64,000 bases of DNA from Chitinophagales bacterium (GCA_017303875.1 JAFLBP010000001.1:124001-188000); one strand, 5' to 3'; counted from the first letter of the stretch, positions 27,485-37,998 are shown. The notes: generated by a model not told the origin, from the letters alone. Made by a program: numbers and translations.

Positions 27485-28158
27485 TGCAAAAACATTTGCT
27501 TCCCCTCCTCGCCCTGCTGCTTGCCGGAACAACCGCGTCGCTTAACGCACAGGTACTCAACTGGCAAAACCTGAGCCGCGAACAACGCCATATCATCCAT
27601 GTCAATGCTGGAATGGAATACGCCCTGATATATGGTGCCGGATATAATTTTCACCCCGCTACCAGGCGGCCACTTCTGCTGGGTCTGGATATCAGCCTGC
27701 CTGTAGGTAATCGGGCCTTCGACGACCTCAAAGTGAGAACCGGCATACAGTTGGAGCTGTATAAAATGAACAAACTTCGCCTCAGCGGACAGATCAAAGG
27801 AATATACCGTCGTTATGAAAATGCCATTGTGCAATTAGACAACTTTGGCAGCGAAACCGGACTCACACTGGGTTATTACCGCAGACGCTGGTTTGTCGCC
27901 GCGGATGGCAATTTCGACAAAGCCATTGTGACACATTTTAAACACAGCGCAACCGCGCGGGAAGATTATCCGGACATTGCCAATGGCTGGTTTGTGCCAA
28001 CAGCTGGCAATTTCCTGTATGGCTTACAAGCGGGTTTTTCATTAAAACACACTGATATTACGCTTAAAGCCGGCAAAATTGTTTCACAGGATTTCAGACA
28101 TGCGCCAATGATACCGTACTATGCGCAGTTGGGGTGTAGCTGGAAAATCGGGGGATAA
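27484..28158 (+). CDS. Secreted or outer-membrane beta-rich protein, unrecognised
   Basis: A 224-residue protein with a signal peptide ending LNAQ (~1-23). The mature part alternates polar and hydrophobic residues in strands (YALIYGAGYNFHP, PLLLGLDISLPV, LRLSGQIKGIYRRY, ETGLTLGYYRRRWFVAADGNF, YGLQAGFSLKHTDITLKAGKI), as in a small outer-membrane beta-barrel of 8-10 strands. I do not recognise a named family. It starts on the last base of the hydrolase stop codon, so both should be made together; it may partner the lipoprotein hydrolase in the envelope (inference). Confidence 0.75.
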   Translation: MQKHLLPLLALLLAGTTASLNAQVLNWQNLSREQRHIIHVNAGMEYALIYGAGYNFHPATRRPLLLGLDISLPVGNRAFDDLKVRTGIQLELYKMNKLRLSGQIKGIYRRYENAIVQLDNFGSETGLTLGYYRRRWFVAADGNFDKAIVTHFKHSATAREDYPDIANGWFVPTAGNFLYGLQAGFSLKHTDITLKAGKIVSQDFRHAPMIPYYAQLGCSWKIGG

Positions 28159-28262
28159 GTTTTGCCTTAATAAAAAGAAAAATCAGGCTCCAGGTATTCC
28201 CGCATATTGCGCAGGTTTATCAGCAAACACTGCGTAACTTGCGGGAATTACCTCAAACAGGG

Positions 28263-28370
28263 TATAGCCACCACGAAGTGGTTGTGAAAATCATATTGTT
28301 GTAATCCTTTGGAAATCAGGATAAAAGAATCCACCAATCTTCAAATCCACCCAAATCTTGGTATAACTTC
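28263..28370. repeat. 108-bp dispersed repeat, copy 1
   Basis: Ungapped match at 93 of 108 positions with 43216-43323. It starts with TATAGCCACC, has a small CCAC/GTGG inverted pair, and ends with AAATCCACCCAAATC...GGTATAA. It lies in a 353-bp gene-free gap, 141 bp before the propeller gene. The rest of the gap is A+T-rich, with a 7-bp palindrome at 28372-28390. Confidence 0.85.
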
Positions 28371-28470
28371 AAAATAATCATCTATTATTTAAATCCTCTC
28401 AAAAGCGTTGTTGAATGTACGACTATAGTTTTTCATAGGAAAAATATATGGACAAATAATCTGCTAAACA

Positions 28471-28478
28471 TACCTTTA
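28471..28478 (+). promoter_or_regulatory. Near-consensus -7 box TACCTTTA
   Basis: One mismatch from TAnnTTTG, 33 nt before the ATG at 28512. Confidence 0.4.
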
Positions 28479-28511
28479 CCCTCTGTCAAAACCATAACCA
28501 GTCAATTCCGC

Positions 28512-31500
28512 ATGCGCACCCAACTTCTACTGATCTGTCTGTTCGGCAGCCTTATCCTGAATGCCCAGCCCAAAACCACTCCCGATACCACCAATTTCAA
28601 CAGCTACTTTAAAGCGATGAAATGGCGCAATATCGGGCCTTTCCGCGGCGGGCGCTCGGTAGCGGCCTGCGGCGTGGTTGGCGACCCCTTCACCTACTAC
28701 ATGGGCACCACAGGCGGTGGCCTCTGGAAAACAGAAGACAACGGCATTACGTGGAATAATATCTCCGATGGTTTTTTCAAAACAGGCTCGGTTGGTGCAG
28801 TGACGGTGGCAGAAAATGACCCCAACGTGGTGTACGTGGGCATGGGTGAACACGCCATTCGGGGCGTAATGACCCACCACGGCGATGGCGTGTACAAATC
28901 TACGGATGCCGGTAAAACCTGGACGGCCACGGGCCTCGAAAAAACGCAACATATCGCCCGCATTGTCATCGACCCGCGCGATCCCAATACCCTTTGGGTA
29001 GCCGCACAAGGCGCCTTGTACAGCAAATCCAACGAGCGCGGCATTTACAAAAGCACCGACGGCGGCAAAACCTGGAAAAATGTGCTTTTTGTAAACGATA
29101 TGACCGGCTGTGCCGAACTTTGCATTGATCACCACAATCCGCGTATCCTCTATGCGGCCATGTGGGAACACGGCCGACGCCCCTGGCAGGTCATTTCCGG
29201 CGGCGCCGGCAGCGGCCTGTATAAATCGGTCGACGGTGGCGAAAGCTGGCAAAAAATACAGGAAGGCCTGCCCAAAGAACTGGGCAAAATGGCCATTTCA
29301 GTGAGCCGCGCCAACCCGAACAAAGTGTATGCCCTTGTGGAAAGTGACTCGGAAAAAGAAGCCGGCGGCCTGTTCGTTTCGGAAAATGGCGGCAAATCCT
29401 GGAGCCGCGTTTCCGACAACCACCGCCTGATCCAGCGCGCCTGGTACTACATCGAAGTCTTTGCCGACCCCAACAACGAACACACCGTGTACGTGCTCAG
29501 CGCCCCGGCCCTCCGCTCCGAAGACGGGGGCAAAACCTGGTCGGATGTAGAAGGCCAGCACGGCGACTACCACGATATGTGGATCAACCCGCGCAATTCC
29601 AAAAACTTTATCATCGCCGACGATGGCGGCGCGGTTATTACCCATAATTATGGCAAAAGCTTTAGTTCGCAGGAGAATATGCCAACCGCGCAGTTGTATC
29701 GCATCAATGTCGACAACCTTTTTCCCTATAACATTTACGCCGGCCAGCAGGACAATTCCTCATTGCGCATCGCCAGTCGCGAACTGGGCAGCTACCATAT
29801 TTCTCCTGCCAGCATGAGCGCTTCGGCAGGCGGTGAAAGTGCTTTTTTGGCCTTTAATCCCGATAAGCCGGAATTAGTGCTGGGCGGCAGCTACCAGGGC
29901 ACCATTGAAGCGCTCAACACCAAAGCCTCCGGCAGCACCAATATTATGGCCGCGCCCATTCAGTACCTCGGCATGGATGCCAAGGACATGAAATACCGCT
30001 ACAACTGGAATGCCCCGATCATCTGGTCGAAACACGAACCCAATACGTATTACCACGGCGCACAATACCTGCTCAAAACGCAGGACATGGGCAAAACCTG
30101 GAAGGAAGTATCGCCCGATCTGACGCGCAACGACAAAAGCAAACAAGGCCGCCCCGGCGTGCCCTATACCAATGAAGCCGTAGGCGCTGAGAACTATGGC
30201 ACCCTGAGTTATGTGCTGGAATCGCCGCACGAAAAAGGGGTGATCTGGACGGGCAGCGACGACGGATTAGTGCAACTGACCACCGACGGCGGCGCCAACT
30301 GGAAAAACGTGACGCCTCCCGGCTTAGCCGAATGCCTGATCAATGCCATTGAGGTATCGCCGCACGACAAAGGCACGGCCTACATCGCAACTACCCGCTA
30401 CAAATTCAACGACCATCGGCCGGGCCTGTACAAAACCACCGATTACGGCAAAACCTGGACCGCCATCAACGGCGGTTTGCCGGATAATGCCTTCACGCGT
30501 GTGGTGCGCGAAGACGATGGGCGCAAAGACCTCTTGTTTGCTGGCACCGAGTTGGGTGTTTTTATTTCTTATAATGGCGGCAAAAACTGGTCGCCTTTCC
30601 AGCTCAATTTACCCATCGCACCAATAACCGATCTGAAAATACACAAAGGTGACCTGATTGCGGCTACCTCCGGCCGCTCCTTCTGGATACTCGACGACCT
30701 CAACCTGCTGCGTCAATACCAACAATACAAGGGCGAAGTGCAGCTTTTTCAGCCGGAAGATGCCGTATTGGCCAATGGCGGCAGCGAACTGAACGGCAAC
30801 AACCCCGACTTTAAGGGCAGTCATCCGCTTGCCGGCGTTAATCCGGCTAACGGCATTGTGTTGTATTATGAATTGCCGGAACTGAAAGCCGGGACGGTTT
30901 TGGAATTGAGTATTCGCGATGCACAGGGCAACCTCGTGCGTACCTTTACCTCTAAAAAAGATAGTACCGCGCAGGAATGGGATGGCGGCCCTTCCACCGA
31001 TCCGGTTTTACCAGCGGAAAAGGGCATCAACCGCTTCGTGTGGGATATGCGCTACCCGGGTATGAGCGGCGTGCCGAATACCTATTTTGAGAACAGTTTT
31101 AAAGGTCATAAAGCGCCTCCCGGCGCGTATAATTTCACGCTCAAGGCCGGCGAATTGGGGGCCGTCACGAAAGGGAATATTTTACCCAACCCCTTCTACC
31201 CCACTGATGCTGCTACCTATGCCGAATACCACAAAATCATGCTGGATATGGAGCAAAAAGTGGAAGATATGCACCGTTGCATCAATTCCCTGAATGCCAC
31301 GAGTGAGCAAGTGAAGGAATTGGTGGCTCGCCTCGGAGCGGAGCCGCAATATGCCAACCTCAAAACAGATGCCGAAGCGCTCCTGCAAAGCATCAAAATC
31401 TGGGATGAAGAAATGGTGCAGCGCAAATCCAAAGCCTACGACGATGTGGAGAATTATCCGAATAAATTTTCGGCCAATTACATGTTCCTGCTCAACCAAA

Positions 31501-31670
31501 CAGAAAGCGATATTCCGCAGGTGAATCAGTCGTCCGTTGAACTAAAAAAACAATTAGATACCGAATGGACTAAACTAAAAATCCGATATTCCATTATAAA
31601 GGAAGACACCCTGCCGACGCTCAACCGCAAACTGGCAGAAGCGGGCCTTGGGGTGATTTGGAAAAAATAA
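28512..31670 (+). CDS. Secreted sortilin/BNR-type beta-propeller protein ('glycosyl hydrolase' type)
   Basis: A 1052-residue protein with a signal peptide ending LNAQ (~1-19). It begins [19 protein letters not shown] after the leader, the standard opening of a large Bacteroidota family of VPS10/sortilin-like multi-bladed propellers. Repeats [40 protein letters not shown] and TTDYGKTW recur to ~residue 700. A beta-sandwich region (~770-890) with [23 protein letters not shown] follows, then a helical C-terminus (~900-1052). There is no T9SS sorting domain, unlike the propeller at 3818. Database labels call such proteins glycosyl hydrolases without proof of activity; no catalytic residues are evident. 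Followed after 5 bp by a reductase gene, so likely co-transcribed. Confidence 0.9.
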   Translation: MRTQLLLICLFGSLILNAQPKTTPDTTNFNSYFKAMKWRNIGPFRGGRSVAACGVVGDPFTYYMGTTGGGLWKTEDNGITWNNISDGFFKTGSVGAVTVAENDPNVVYVGMGEHAIRGVMTHHGDGVYKSTDAGKTWTATGLEKTQHIARIVIDPRDPNTLWVAAQGALYSKSNERGIYKSTDGGKTWKNVLFVNDMTGCAELCIDHHNPRILYAAMWEHGRRPWQVISGGAGSGLYKSVDGGESWQKIQEGLPKELGKMAISVSRANPNKVYALVESDSEKEAGGLFVSENGGKSWSRVSDNHRLIQRAWYYIEVFADPNNEHTVYVLSAPALRSEDGGKTWSDVEGQHGDYHDMWINPRNSKNFIIADDGGAVITHNYGKSFSSQENMPTAQLYRINVDNLFPYNIYAGQQDNSSLRIASRELGSYHISPASMSASAGGESAFLAFNPDKPELVLGGSYQGTIEALNTKASGSTNIMAAPIQYLGMDAKDMKYRYNWNAPIIWSKHEPNTYYHGAQYLLKTQDMGKTWKEVSPDLTRNDKSKQGRPGVPYTNEAVGAENYGTLSYVLESPHEKGVIWTGSDDGLVQLTTDGGANWKNVTPPGLAECLINAIEVSPHDKGTAYIATTRYKFNDHRPGLYKTTDYGKTWTAINGGLPDNAFTRVVREDDGRKDLLFAGTELGVFISYNGGKNWSPFQLNLPIAPITDLKIHKGDLIAATSGRSFWILDDLNLLRQYQQYKGEVQLFQPEDAVLANGGSELNGNNPDFKGSHPLAGVNPANGIVLYYELPELKAGTVLELSIRDAQGNLVRTFTSKKDSTAQEWDGGPSTDPVLPAEKGINRFVWDMRYPGMSGVPNTYFENSFKGHKAPPGAYNFTLKAGELGAVTKGNILPNPFYPTDAATYAEYHKIMLDMEQKVEDMHRCINSLNATSEQVKELVARLGAEPQYANLKTDAEALLQSIKIWDEEMVQRKSKAYDDVENYPNKFSANYMFLLNQTESDIPQVNQSSVELKKQLDTEWTKLKIRYSIIKEDTLPTLNRKLAEAGLGVIWKK

Positions 31671-31675
31671 ATGAT

Positions 31676-32698
31676 ATGTCCAAAACAGTTTTACTCACCG
31701 GAGCAACCGGTTACATCGGCTCCTGGATTTGCCGATATTTACTGGAATCCGGCTATACCGTACGTGCAAGTGTGCGCAACAAGTCTAATTCGGCGCGCTA
31801 CGCGCACCTCGAAACGATGGCGCAGGGTTTGCCCGGTACATTGGAGTTTTGGGAAGCCGACCTGCTGAAACCCGGCAGTTATGATGCAGCGGCACAGGGA
31901 AGCGACTACGTTTTTCATGTGGCGTCACCTTTTTTGTTAAAATACAAAGACGCACAAAAAGAGTTGATCGACCCGGCGCTGCAAGGCACGCGCAATGTGC
32001 TGGAAGCGGCCACGCGCTCCGGCACGGTGCAACGGGTAGTGCTGACCTCCAGCGTCGCTTCCATATATGGCGACAACAGAGATATGCAGGCGCAGGGCTT
32101 AGGCACCTTTAATGAAACACACTGGAACACGACAAGCAGCCTTACCCATCAGCAATATTCTTATTCCAAAACCCTGGCGGAACGCGCAGCCTGGGAAATT
32201 GCCACCAACCAGCAGCAATGGTCGCTGGTGACCATCAATCCTTCTTTCGTTTTTGGCCCGCCCATCGGCGACGCCAGCGATTCGGGGAGTATGGACTTCC
32301 TGAAGCAATTCTTAAGCGGTAAGTACTTTGGGGCAGCGCCGTTGATCCGTTTCGGCTTTGTGGATGTACGGGAGGTGGCGATGGCGCACTTGCGTGCGGC
32401 GGAGCTGCCGCATGCATCCGGGCGCTATATTTTGAGCAATATCGTGCTGAGTACGCTTGAAATTGGCAAATTGCTGGGCCAAAACGGCGGCAACCGCATG
32501 GTGATGCCCTTTTTGAAAGCTCCCAAAAAGCTCATTGCGCCGGTGGCGCCGTTATTCGGCGTTTCCAAAGCATTTGTGCTGCACAACGCCGACTATCCGC
32601 TGGCCTTCGACAACAGCCGCAGCATCCGGGAGTTGGGCATTCAGTACCGCGATTTTAAAGAGACCCTTCGGGAAATGGTCGCGCGGGTAAAGGCGTAG
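31676..32698 (+). CDS. NAD(P)-dependent epimerase/dehydratase (dihydroflavonol reductase-like extended SDR)
   Basis: A 340-residue cytosolic Rossmann oxidoreductase. The ATG at 31676, 5 bp after the propeller stop, puts the cofactor motif TGATGYIGSW at residues ~8-17; the in-frame upstream ATG at 31658 overlaps the previous gene and is less likely. Other features are the Arg-rich RASVRNKSNSARYAHLE (NADP preference likely), VFHVASPF, the active-site YSYSKTLAERAAWEIA (YxxxK) and the VFGPPIGD block. Relatives reduce aldehydes, ketones or dihydroflavonol-type substrates; the true substrate is unknown. Confidence 0.92.
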   Translation: MSKTVLLTGATGYIGSWICRYLLESGYTVRASVRNKSNSARYAHLETMAQGLPGTLEFWEADLLKPGSYDAAAQGSDYVFHVASPFLLKYKDAQKELIDPALQGTRNVLEAATRSGTVQRVVLTSSVASIYGDNRDMQAQGLGTFNETHWNTTSSLTHQQYSYSKTLAERAAWEIATNQQQWSLVTINPSFVFGPPIGDASDSGSMDFLKQFLSGKYFGAAPLIRFGFVDVREVAMAHLRAAELPHASGRYILSNIVLSTLEIGKLLGQNGGNRMVMPFLKAPKKLIAPVAPLFGVSKAFVLHNADYPLAFDNSRSIRELGIQYRDFKETLREMVARVKA

Positions 32699-32823
32699 GA
32701 TAAATTAATTCAAAAAGTTGATTGGCAGCATTCGTGTTTAAAAATATAGTGTTCACTAGATGAAAGTAATTCAGCGTAATCGTTTTCTGAAATTTGCGGG
32801 GCAACAACAACTGCAAAATTAAG

Positions 32824-34563
32824 ATGAGAACCTTACTCTTTTGTATCGCCGCGCTATCTTGCTTTTCAACGAGCGGCTTTTATGCCCAGGAGCAGAGACA
32901 TGAATTTTCGTATTATTTTGAAAACCATCCACAATTTGTCAGGCGACTGGAAGACGGACGTACACTTTTGGTTTGCGAGGCTGGTACCCCTTATAATTTG
33001 GATAAGGTTTACTTTGTTGTATTGAAAGCTGATGGCACCTTCGATTTACAACGACTTCTGAACTTTCCACCAACAGGCAGTGTACCTACTCATATCTCGG
33101 ATGTACAAGCTTGTCCAGACAGCGGTTTTATTTTCAGTATTGCCTTAGGCGGATGCGATTATGGCCCAACAGATAGATCTATCCAAAAATTTGATAAAGA
33201 TTGTAATTATCAATGGGGTAAAAACGGCCCTGCACTTGCTTTACCCTACAGGTTTATAAAAGATAGTGACAATAATCTCATTGGACTGGGAGAATTGGAG
33301 GTGGTCAAATATGATTTCCGAAACGGCTCAGTACTTTGGAGGCGGAAACTCGTAGTAAATAGTTGGATTGATATTAACAATATTGGCTTTGACCCGATAA
33401 ATAACAAGATGATCTCGACTGGATTTGAAGTTGGTGTATGGACATATCAGGCTGGCAGCCAAAGGTATGTACTCAGCAGGAAATTTGAACCTGAGATTTA
33501 TATGGGACACATTAGAAATATATTCCCTTTTGAACCCGAAAAATGGCTGGCCTGGGCAGCGGAAGGGATTTATACCATCAATACAGCTGATTCCGAGGTT
33601 AAAGCCTGGAAACCCAACGATGGCACTATTGCTGATTTGGTAATGGATGGTTTAAAAAAAGCCTTCGTACTCACCAGGCAAGATAGTACGGCAAGACTCT
33701 TGCACATTAACCTTTCCGGAATAGTATTGGATACTTTATGGGAAAGCACCGATTCCCTGAAAGCTTTTCATCACTTTTGGAAAAACGGAGACGACCTTGT
33801 GCTCGCCGGAATCAGAGGCGCTGGCGATGACAGGGGATTGGTCTCCTTTTTTGAATACAAAGACACATTTAATTCTGCCGGCGCCTACGTATTGCATAAA
33901 ACTATCCAAACGAAACCCCAAACAACAACGAGCGATATCGCGTTGCTTTCCGTCAGGCAAAACACGCTTTTGGATACTACGGAATACTACCTGCCATACG
34001 ACACAATTTATTCAAGCAAAGGCGGTAATTTTGATTTATTGATTCGAAATATTGGCAATGACACTATATACAACTTTTCCGCCCAAAGCAGTTTTGATTG
34101 GTATGGCTTCATTTGTTATGTCAGAGGTGCGCAGCACAAATGGTTTAAAGGGCTTAAACTGCCTCCTGGTGATAGTATATGGGTAAATTTTGGAGATATT
34201 TCAATTCACTGGCAGGATACCATTTATGATAAAATCTGTTTCTGGACCTCTTCGCCCAACAACAGGCCCGATATCTATCCTGAAAATGATTTGTATTGCC
34301 ACAACGCGCGTTACAATAACAAACCCGATTTTATTCAAGAGCAAATATCTATCCAACCCAATCCCGCATCTGAATTTCTGGAAATAGTCGGGCCGGGTAA
34401 ACCAGTATCCTTTCGGGTTTTTGATTACACCGGGCACCTCCTGTTGCAGGATGTTATTCCTGCTGGCGCCTACAATCATCGCATTAATGTAAGCCTTTGG
34501 AGGGCCGGTATGTATTATTTTGCATTCGACAATCAATACAGATCCTTCATAATAATTCATTAA
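32824..34563 (+). CDS. T9SS type A cargo protein of lower G+C
   Basis: A 579-residue secreted protein. The ATG at 32824 starts a signal peptide ending YAQ; a GAAATTTG near-promoter lies 27 nt upstream. Residues ~30-370 look like a beta-propeller of irregular repeats (GRTLLVCEAG, SGFIFSIALGG, NKMISTGFEVGVW, KWLAWAAEGIYTI). Residues ~380-480 are a beta-sandwich (LLIRNIGNDTIYNFSAQ), and the last ~75 residues are a T9SS type A domain (SIQPNPASEFLEI ... WRAGMYYFAF). I recognise no enzyme family. The reading frame is visibly more A/T-rich than its neighbours, which may mean later acquisition. Confidence 0.85.
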   Translation: MRTLLFCIAALSCFSTSGFYAQEQRHEFSYYFENHPQFVRRLEDGRTLLVCEAGTPYNLDKVYFVVLKADGTFDLQRLLNFPPTGSVPTHISDVQACPDSGFIFSIALGGCDYGPTDRSIQKFDKDCNYQWGKNGPALALPYRFIKDSDNNLIGLGELEVVKYDFRNGSVLWRRKLVVNSWIDINNIGFDPINNKMISTGFEVGVWTYQAGSQRYVLSRKFEPEIYMGHIRNIFPFEPEKWLAWAAEGIYTINTADSEVKAWKPNDGTIADLVMDGLKKAFVLTRQDSTARLLHINLSGIVLDTLWESTDSLKAFHHFWKNGDDLVLAGIRGAGDDRGLVSFFEYKDTFNSAGAYVLHKTIQTKPQTTTSDIALLSVRQNTLLDTTEYYLPYDTIYSSKGGNFDLLIRNIGNDTIYNFSAQSSFDWYGFICYVRGAQHKWFKGLKLPPGDSIWVNFGDISIHWQDTIYDKICFWTSSPNNRPDIYPENDLYCHNARYNNKPDFIQEQISIQPNPASEFLEIVGPGKPVSFRVFDYTGHLLLQDVIPAGAYNHRINVSLWRAGMYYFAFDNQYRSFIIIH

Positions 34564-34796
34564 CCGCTTTCCCCAAAAAACCGTCGCGCCCCCGCAGCAA
34601 TACTGCCACAAGGACGCGACTTAACTACACATCTTTTAAAACTTGCCACGAATGCACGAATGGCGCCGCCCCCGGCTACTCACGAAAGCGAAAAAAACGC
34701 ATCACTCATAAAATTTGCCACGAATGGCGCCACGACCAGTTGCTCACGAAAACACTCAAACACAAAAACACTTAAATACTCCAAAACACATCACTC
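34564..34796. repeat. Gene-free repeat-bearing gap
   Basis: Contains a 6-bp GTCGCG/CGCGAC inverted pair (34583-34588 with 34615-34620) that could be a weak terminator. It also holds two partial copies of the GCCACGAATGCACGAAT/GCCACGAATGGCGCC element (~34647 and ~34718), and an ACACTCAAACAC/AAATACTCCAAAACAC word array (~34747-34790) like those at 11041 and 13671. No gene was seen. Confidence 0.7.
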
Positions 34797-36881
34797 TCAA
34801 CGCGCTGTTTCCGCTATTCCGATCAAGCGAAGTAACTCCTGGCGGTAGCCGTTCAAATCCATGGGAAGGGATTGCTGTACCAAGGCTTTGGCATTGGCCA
34901 GCGACGCTTTGCCTTTGTATTTGGAGTCGCGGAGCACCAAGCCAAATTCGGCGATACCGGCGGCCAGCGCGAAGTTTTCACTCATTTTCGTGTTGCGCAA
35001 TGCGGCTGCATTGAGGTGGTATTCCAGCAATTGGCTTGCTTCATGGCCACGCGGTTTTTTGTAGCGCAATTGCACCACCATCAGGTCTTCGGCATTCAGC
35101 TGCACGGTGGTGTCCGGCGCCTCAACACTCACTAAGGAGGAGTCTAAAGTGGCCGGAAGCGGGAAAGGTTTGCCGGATGGCGTGATTTCGTAGAGGGCAG
35201 TAACGCGGTGCCCGGAGCCGAGTTCGCCGGCGTCTTTGGTGTCGTCGTTGAAATCCTCGCGGGCCAGCAGGCGGTTTTCGTAGCCGATCAGGCGGTAGGC
35301 CGCCACATGTTTTTCATTAAAATGCAATTGCAGTTTTACGTCTTTGGCAATGGTAAACAAGGTGCCGCCAAACTCATTGACCAACACTTTTTTAGCCTCG
35401 CTCAACTGGTCGATATACGCGTGGTTGCCATTGCCTTTATTGGCCAGCGACTGCATTTTACCGTCCTGGTAATTGCCTGTGCCATACCCCAAAACAGAAA
35501 GATAAACGCCGCTTTCGCGTTCTTTTTCAATCAATTTCACCAATTCCTCCTCACTGCTTACGCCAACATTAAAATCGCCGTCGGTGCACAGAATTACGCG
35601 ATTATTGCCGCGCGGCAGGAAGTTTTTACGCGCATTTTCGTATGCTTTAAGAATACCTTCGGCGCCCGCAGTAGAGCCGCCCGAGCTGAGGCGCTCAATG
35701 GCTGAGATAATTGTGGCTTTATCGCTGCCGGGCGTGCTGGGCAACACTTCGCCGGACATACCGGCATACGCCACAATGGATACGCGGTCGGTGGGACGCA
35801 GATAATCCACCAGCATTTTCAGCGACTGCTGAACTAAGGGAAGCTTTTCCGGAGAAGCCATACTGCCCGACACATCCACTAAAAAAACAAGGTTGCTGGG
35901 TGGCAATTGCTCCTGATCAATGTCTTGTCCCTGCATACCGATCAGCAGCAGTTTGTTTTCAGGATTCCAGGGGCAGGGCGCCAGTTCTGTGTGGATTTCA
36001 AACGGATGTGCCCCGCTTGGCTTGGTGTATTGGTAATCAAAGTAGTTGAGCATTTCTTCAATGCGCACCGCATCGCGGGGCGGACGGGAGCCGCTGTTCA
36101 GGTAGCGGCGCAAATTGGCATACGAAGCGCCATCTACATCAATTGAAAAAGTGGAAATGTGATTTTTGCGGGCATCCTGAAAATCATTTTCCGTAATGGA
36201 ATTGTATTGCTCGCCACCAGACTGTGGCTCTGAGGTTTTGGGCGCTTCCGGCGCTTTTTTACCCGGCTCATTCGCTACCCGAACGCCGTCAATGTAATAT
36301 TCCGTAGTCGTACTGCGGTTGCCGCGAATGCGCACTTCGTCTTTAACCGGTATCGGAGCCTGCATATTGGCAGTAACCGGACTGGGTTTGACCCAGCTGT
36401 TTTTTTGTTTGGCCGCGCGTTTTTCGGATCTTATGGCGCTTGTGGTTCGGGTGGGTAGTCGTTTAATATCTTCTGAAGTGAAGGTCGTGCCACTTTCAGA
36501 CTGATCCTGTTTTACCAGCGGTATTTTATATTCAATAATTGCTACTTCGCTGAGTACTACGGGTGTTGCCATAACAATATCAGCACAGGTGTTGATCTGG
36601 CCGGCAAGCACAACGACGCCGCTAATGCGCTCGTTCGCATACCCGGTGTAGCTGACTTCCAATTCGTAAGTGCCTGGATCTAAAACAATTCTGAATTTTC
36701 CTTCATAATCGGTAAGGCTGCCTCGTACAAGGGCGCTGCCTTTTAATACCTTGACGGTGGCGCCGATCACGGATTCTTTGTTTTCATCAATCACACGCCC
36801 GGTAAGCACGGTTTGTGCAAATAACACCGGGGTGAGCAGCATGGCCACAAGGGCGAGTAGTAGTGATTTTGTGTAACGCAT
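34797..36881 (-). CDS. vWA-domain (YfbK-type) protein with carboxypeptidase-regulatory-like N-terminus
   Basis: A 694-residue envelope protein with a signal peptide ending LFAQ (~1-23). It has a CarboxypepD_reg-like beta-sandwich (~24-105, TGRVIDENKESVIGATV). A short TonB-plug-like segment (~165-205, VRIRGNRSTTTEYYIDGVRV) follows, then the vWF_A/YfbK N-terminal domain (~225-325, TFSIDVDGASYANLRRYLN). The vWA domain carries the MIDAS motif DVSGSMAS (~338-345), and a DUF3520-type C-terminus (~500-690) ends the protein. The vWA domain should bind a metal ion and a protein partner. The plug-like piece has no barrel, so it cannot itself form a channel; it may dock onto receptors (inference). Function is not established. 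Confidence 0.9.
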   Translation of the reverse strand: MRYTKSLLLALVAMLLTPVLFAQTVLTGRVIDENKESVIGATVKVLKGSALVRGSLTDYEGKFRIVLDPGTYELEVSYTGYANERISGVVVLAGQINTCADIVMATPVVLSEVAIIEYKIPLVKQDQSESGTTFTSEDIKRLPTRTTSAIRSEKRAAKQKNSWVKPSPVTANMQAPIPVKDEVRIRGNRSTTTEYYIDGVRVANEPGKKAPEAPKTSEPQSGGEQYNSITENDFQDARKNHISTFSIDVDGASYANLRRYLNSGSRPPRDAVRIEEMLNYFDYQYTKPSGAHPFEIHTELAPCPWNPENKLLLIGMQGQDIDQEQLPPSNLVFLVDVSGSMASPEKLPLVQQSLKMLVDYLRPTDRVSIVAYAGMSGEVLPSTPGSDKATIISAIERLSSGGSTAGAEGILKAYENARKNFLPRGNNRVILCTDGDFNVGVSSEEELVKLIEKERESGVYLSVLGYGTGNYQDGKMQSLANKGNGNHAYIDQLSEAKKVLVNEFGGTLFTIAKDVKLQLHFNEKHVAAYRLIGYENRLLAREDFNDDTKDAGELGSGHRVTALYEITPSGKPFPLPATLDSSLVSVEAPDTTVQLNAEDLMVVQLRYKKPRGHEASQLLEYHLNAAALRNTKMSENFALAAGIAEFGLVLRDSKYKGKASLANAKALVQQSLPMDLNGYRQELLRLIGIAETAR

Positions 36882-37022
36882 AAGAAAGTTGTTTTTGGTT
36901 CACGATTAACTGATGAACCACGGATGCCGGCGTTACATAAATTGCATAAAACTTTTTTATTTTATTACCGGAGCCTCACTTTGCGCTTAGCGCTTGCCCG
37001 GGGCATTCACAAAAAATCCTCC

Positions 37023-37030
37023 TACTTTTA
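37023..37030 (+). promoter_or_regulatory. -7-like box TACTTTTA for the esterase gene
   Basis: One mismatch from TAnnTTTG, 23 nt before the ATG at 37054. The surrounding ~90 bp resemble the promoter of the gene at 38020. Confidence 0.55.
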
Positions 37031-37053
37031 CCGCTCATTTTAAATACCCAGAC

Positions 37054-37863
37054 ATGAAGCACCTGCTGTTTTTCCTTTTTTTCCTTAATGTTTATTTTCT
37101 CAACGCGCAGTCCGAACAAGGTTGCCTGCCCATTGGTGAATACCGCATTCTTCCCTCCAAAATCCTGAAAGAAGAGCGGGTACTGAACATTTACCTGCCG
37201 CCCACTTACGATGCCGCCAAATCCTATCCGGTTATTTATCTGCTCGATGGCAGCCTTAATGAGGATTTCGTGCACATTGCAGGTCTGGTACAATTTTTCA
37301 ACCTCATGCACGGCATGCCGGATTGCATTGTGGTGGGTATCTCCAACGTGGATCGCAAGCGGGATTTTACCTTCCATACCGATCTGGAAGATTTAAAGCA
37401 GAAATACCCGACTACCGGACATTCTGACGCGTTTATCCAGTTTATCGAAAAGGAATTACAGCCATTTATTCGACAGCAATATAAAACAACCGACGAGCAG
37501 TGGCTGATCGGACAGTCCCTGGGCGGTTTACTGGCTTCTGAAATTTTGTTGAAAAAACCGCAGCTGTTTTCGCATTACATGATCGTAAGTCCGAGCCTTT
37601 GGTGGGACAATAAAAGTATGCTCAAAGCTGCCGAACGCTTATTGGCTGCGCAAAAAGCCCAACCCAAATTCGTCTATATCGCAGTGGGTAAAAAAGAGCC
37701 GAAAATCATGCGCAGCGTAGCTAAAAAACTGCATAAGCTGCTGGAAAAACACCGGGCGCCAGGCACAAAACTGCATTTCCAAATGATGCGCGATGAAGAC
37801 CATGCCACCATTCTGCACAATTGTATTTATAAAGGTCTGCTGTTGGTTTATCAACGCCAATAG
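37054..37863 (+). CDS. Secreted putative esterase (alpha/beta hydrolase, esterase D/enterochelin-esterase-like)
   Basis: A 269-residue secreted hydrolase. The ATG at 37054 gives a signal peptide ending LNAQ; an in-frame TTG at 36994 lies upstream of the promoter box and is rejected. The fold shows YPVIYLLDGSLNEDF, CIVVGISNVDRKRDFTF, the nucleophile elbow LIGQSLGGLLA (Ser ~154), SPSLWWDN and a C-terminal His in RDEDHATIL. Relatives cleave siderophore esters, S-formylglutathione or acetylated sugars. The first ~28 coding bases nearly match those of the next gene, though the mature proteins are unrelated. Confidence 0.9.
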   Translation: MKHLLFFLFFLNVYFLNAQSEQGCLPIGEYRILPSKILKEERVLNIYLPPTYDAAKSYPVIYLLDGSLNEDFVHIAGLVQFFNLMHGMPDCIVVGISNVDRKRDFTFHTDLEDLKQKYPTTGHSDAFIQFIEKELQPFIRQQYKTTDEQWLIGQSLGGLLASEILLKKPQLFSHYMIVSPSLWWDNKSMLKAAERLLAAQKAQPKFVYIAVGKKEPKIMRSVAKKLHKLLEKHRAPGTKLHFQMMRDEDHATILHNCIYKGLLLVYQRQ

Positions 37864-37881
37864 AGAATTTTCGCATGGAAG

Positions 37882-37943
37882 GGCACAGATCAACCTCACA
37901 GATGTCACAAAATTCTGTGTTTTCTGTGTGTTTGATCTGTGCC
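37882..37943. repeat. Nested palindrome after the esterase gene
   Basis: A 12-bp perfect outer stem (37882-37893 with 37932-37943, GGCACAGATCAA) encloses a 6-bp inner stem (37897-37902 with 37923-37928, CACAGA). The sequence between is more of the same CACAGA/TCTGTG words. It lies 19 bp after the stop and may act as terminator or 3'-end stabiliser. Confidence 0.75.
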
Positions 37944-37990
37944 TTTCTGTGTGAAACATTACGCACCCGGGCATTAACCAAAAAGCTCCC

Positions 37991-37998
37991 TACTTTTG
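37991..37998 (+). promoter_or_regulatory. -7 box TACTTTTG for the EEP-family gene
   Basis: A full TAnnTTTG match, 21 nt before the ATG at 38020. Confidence 0.7.
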
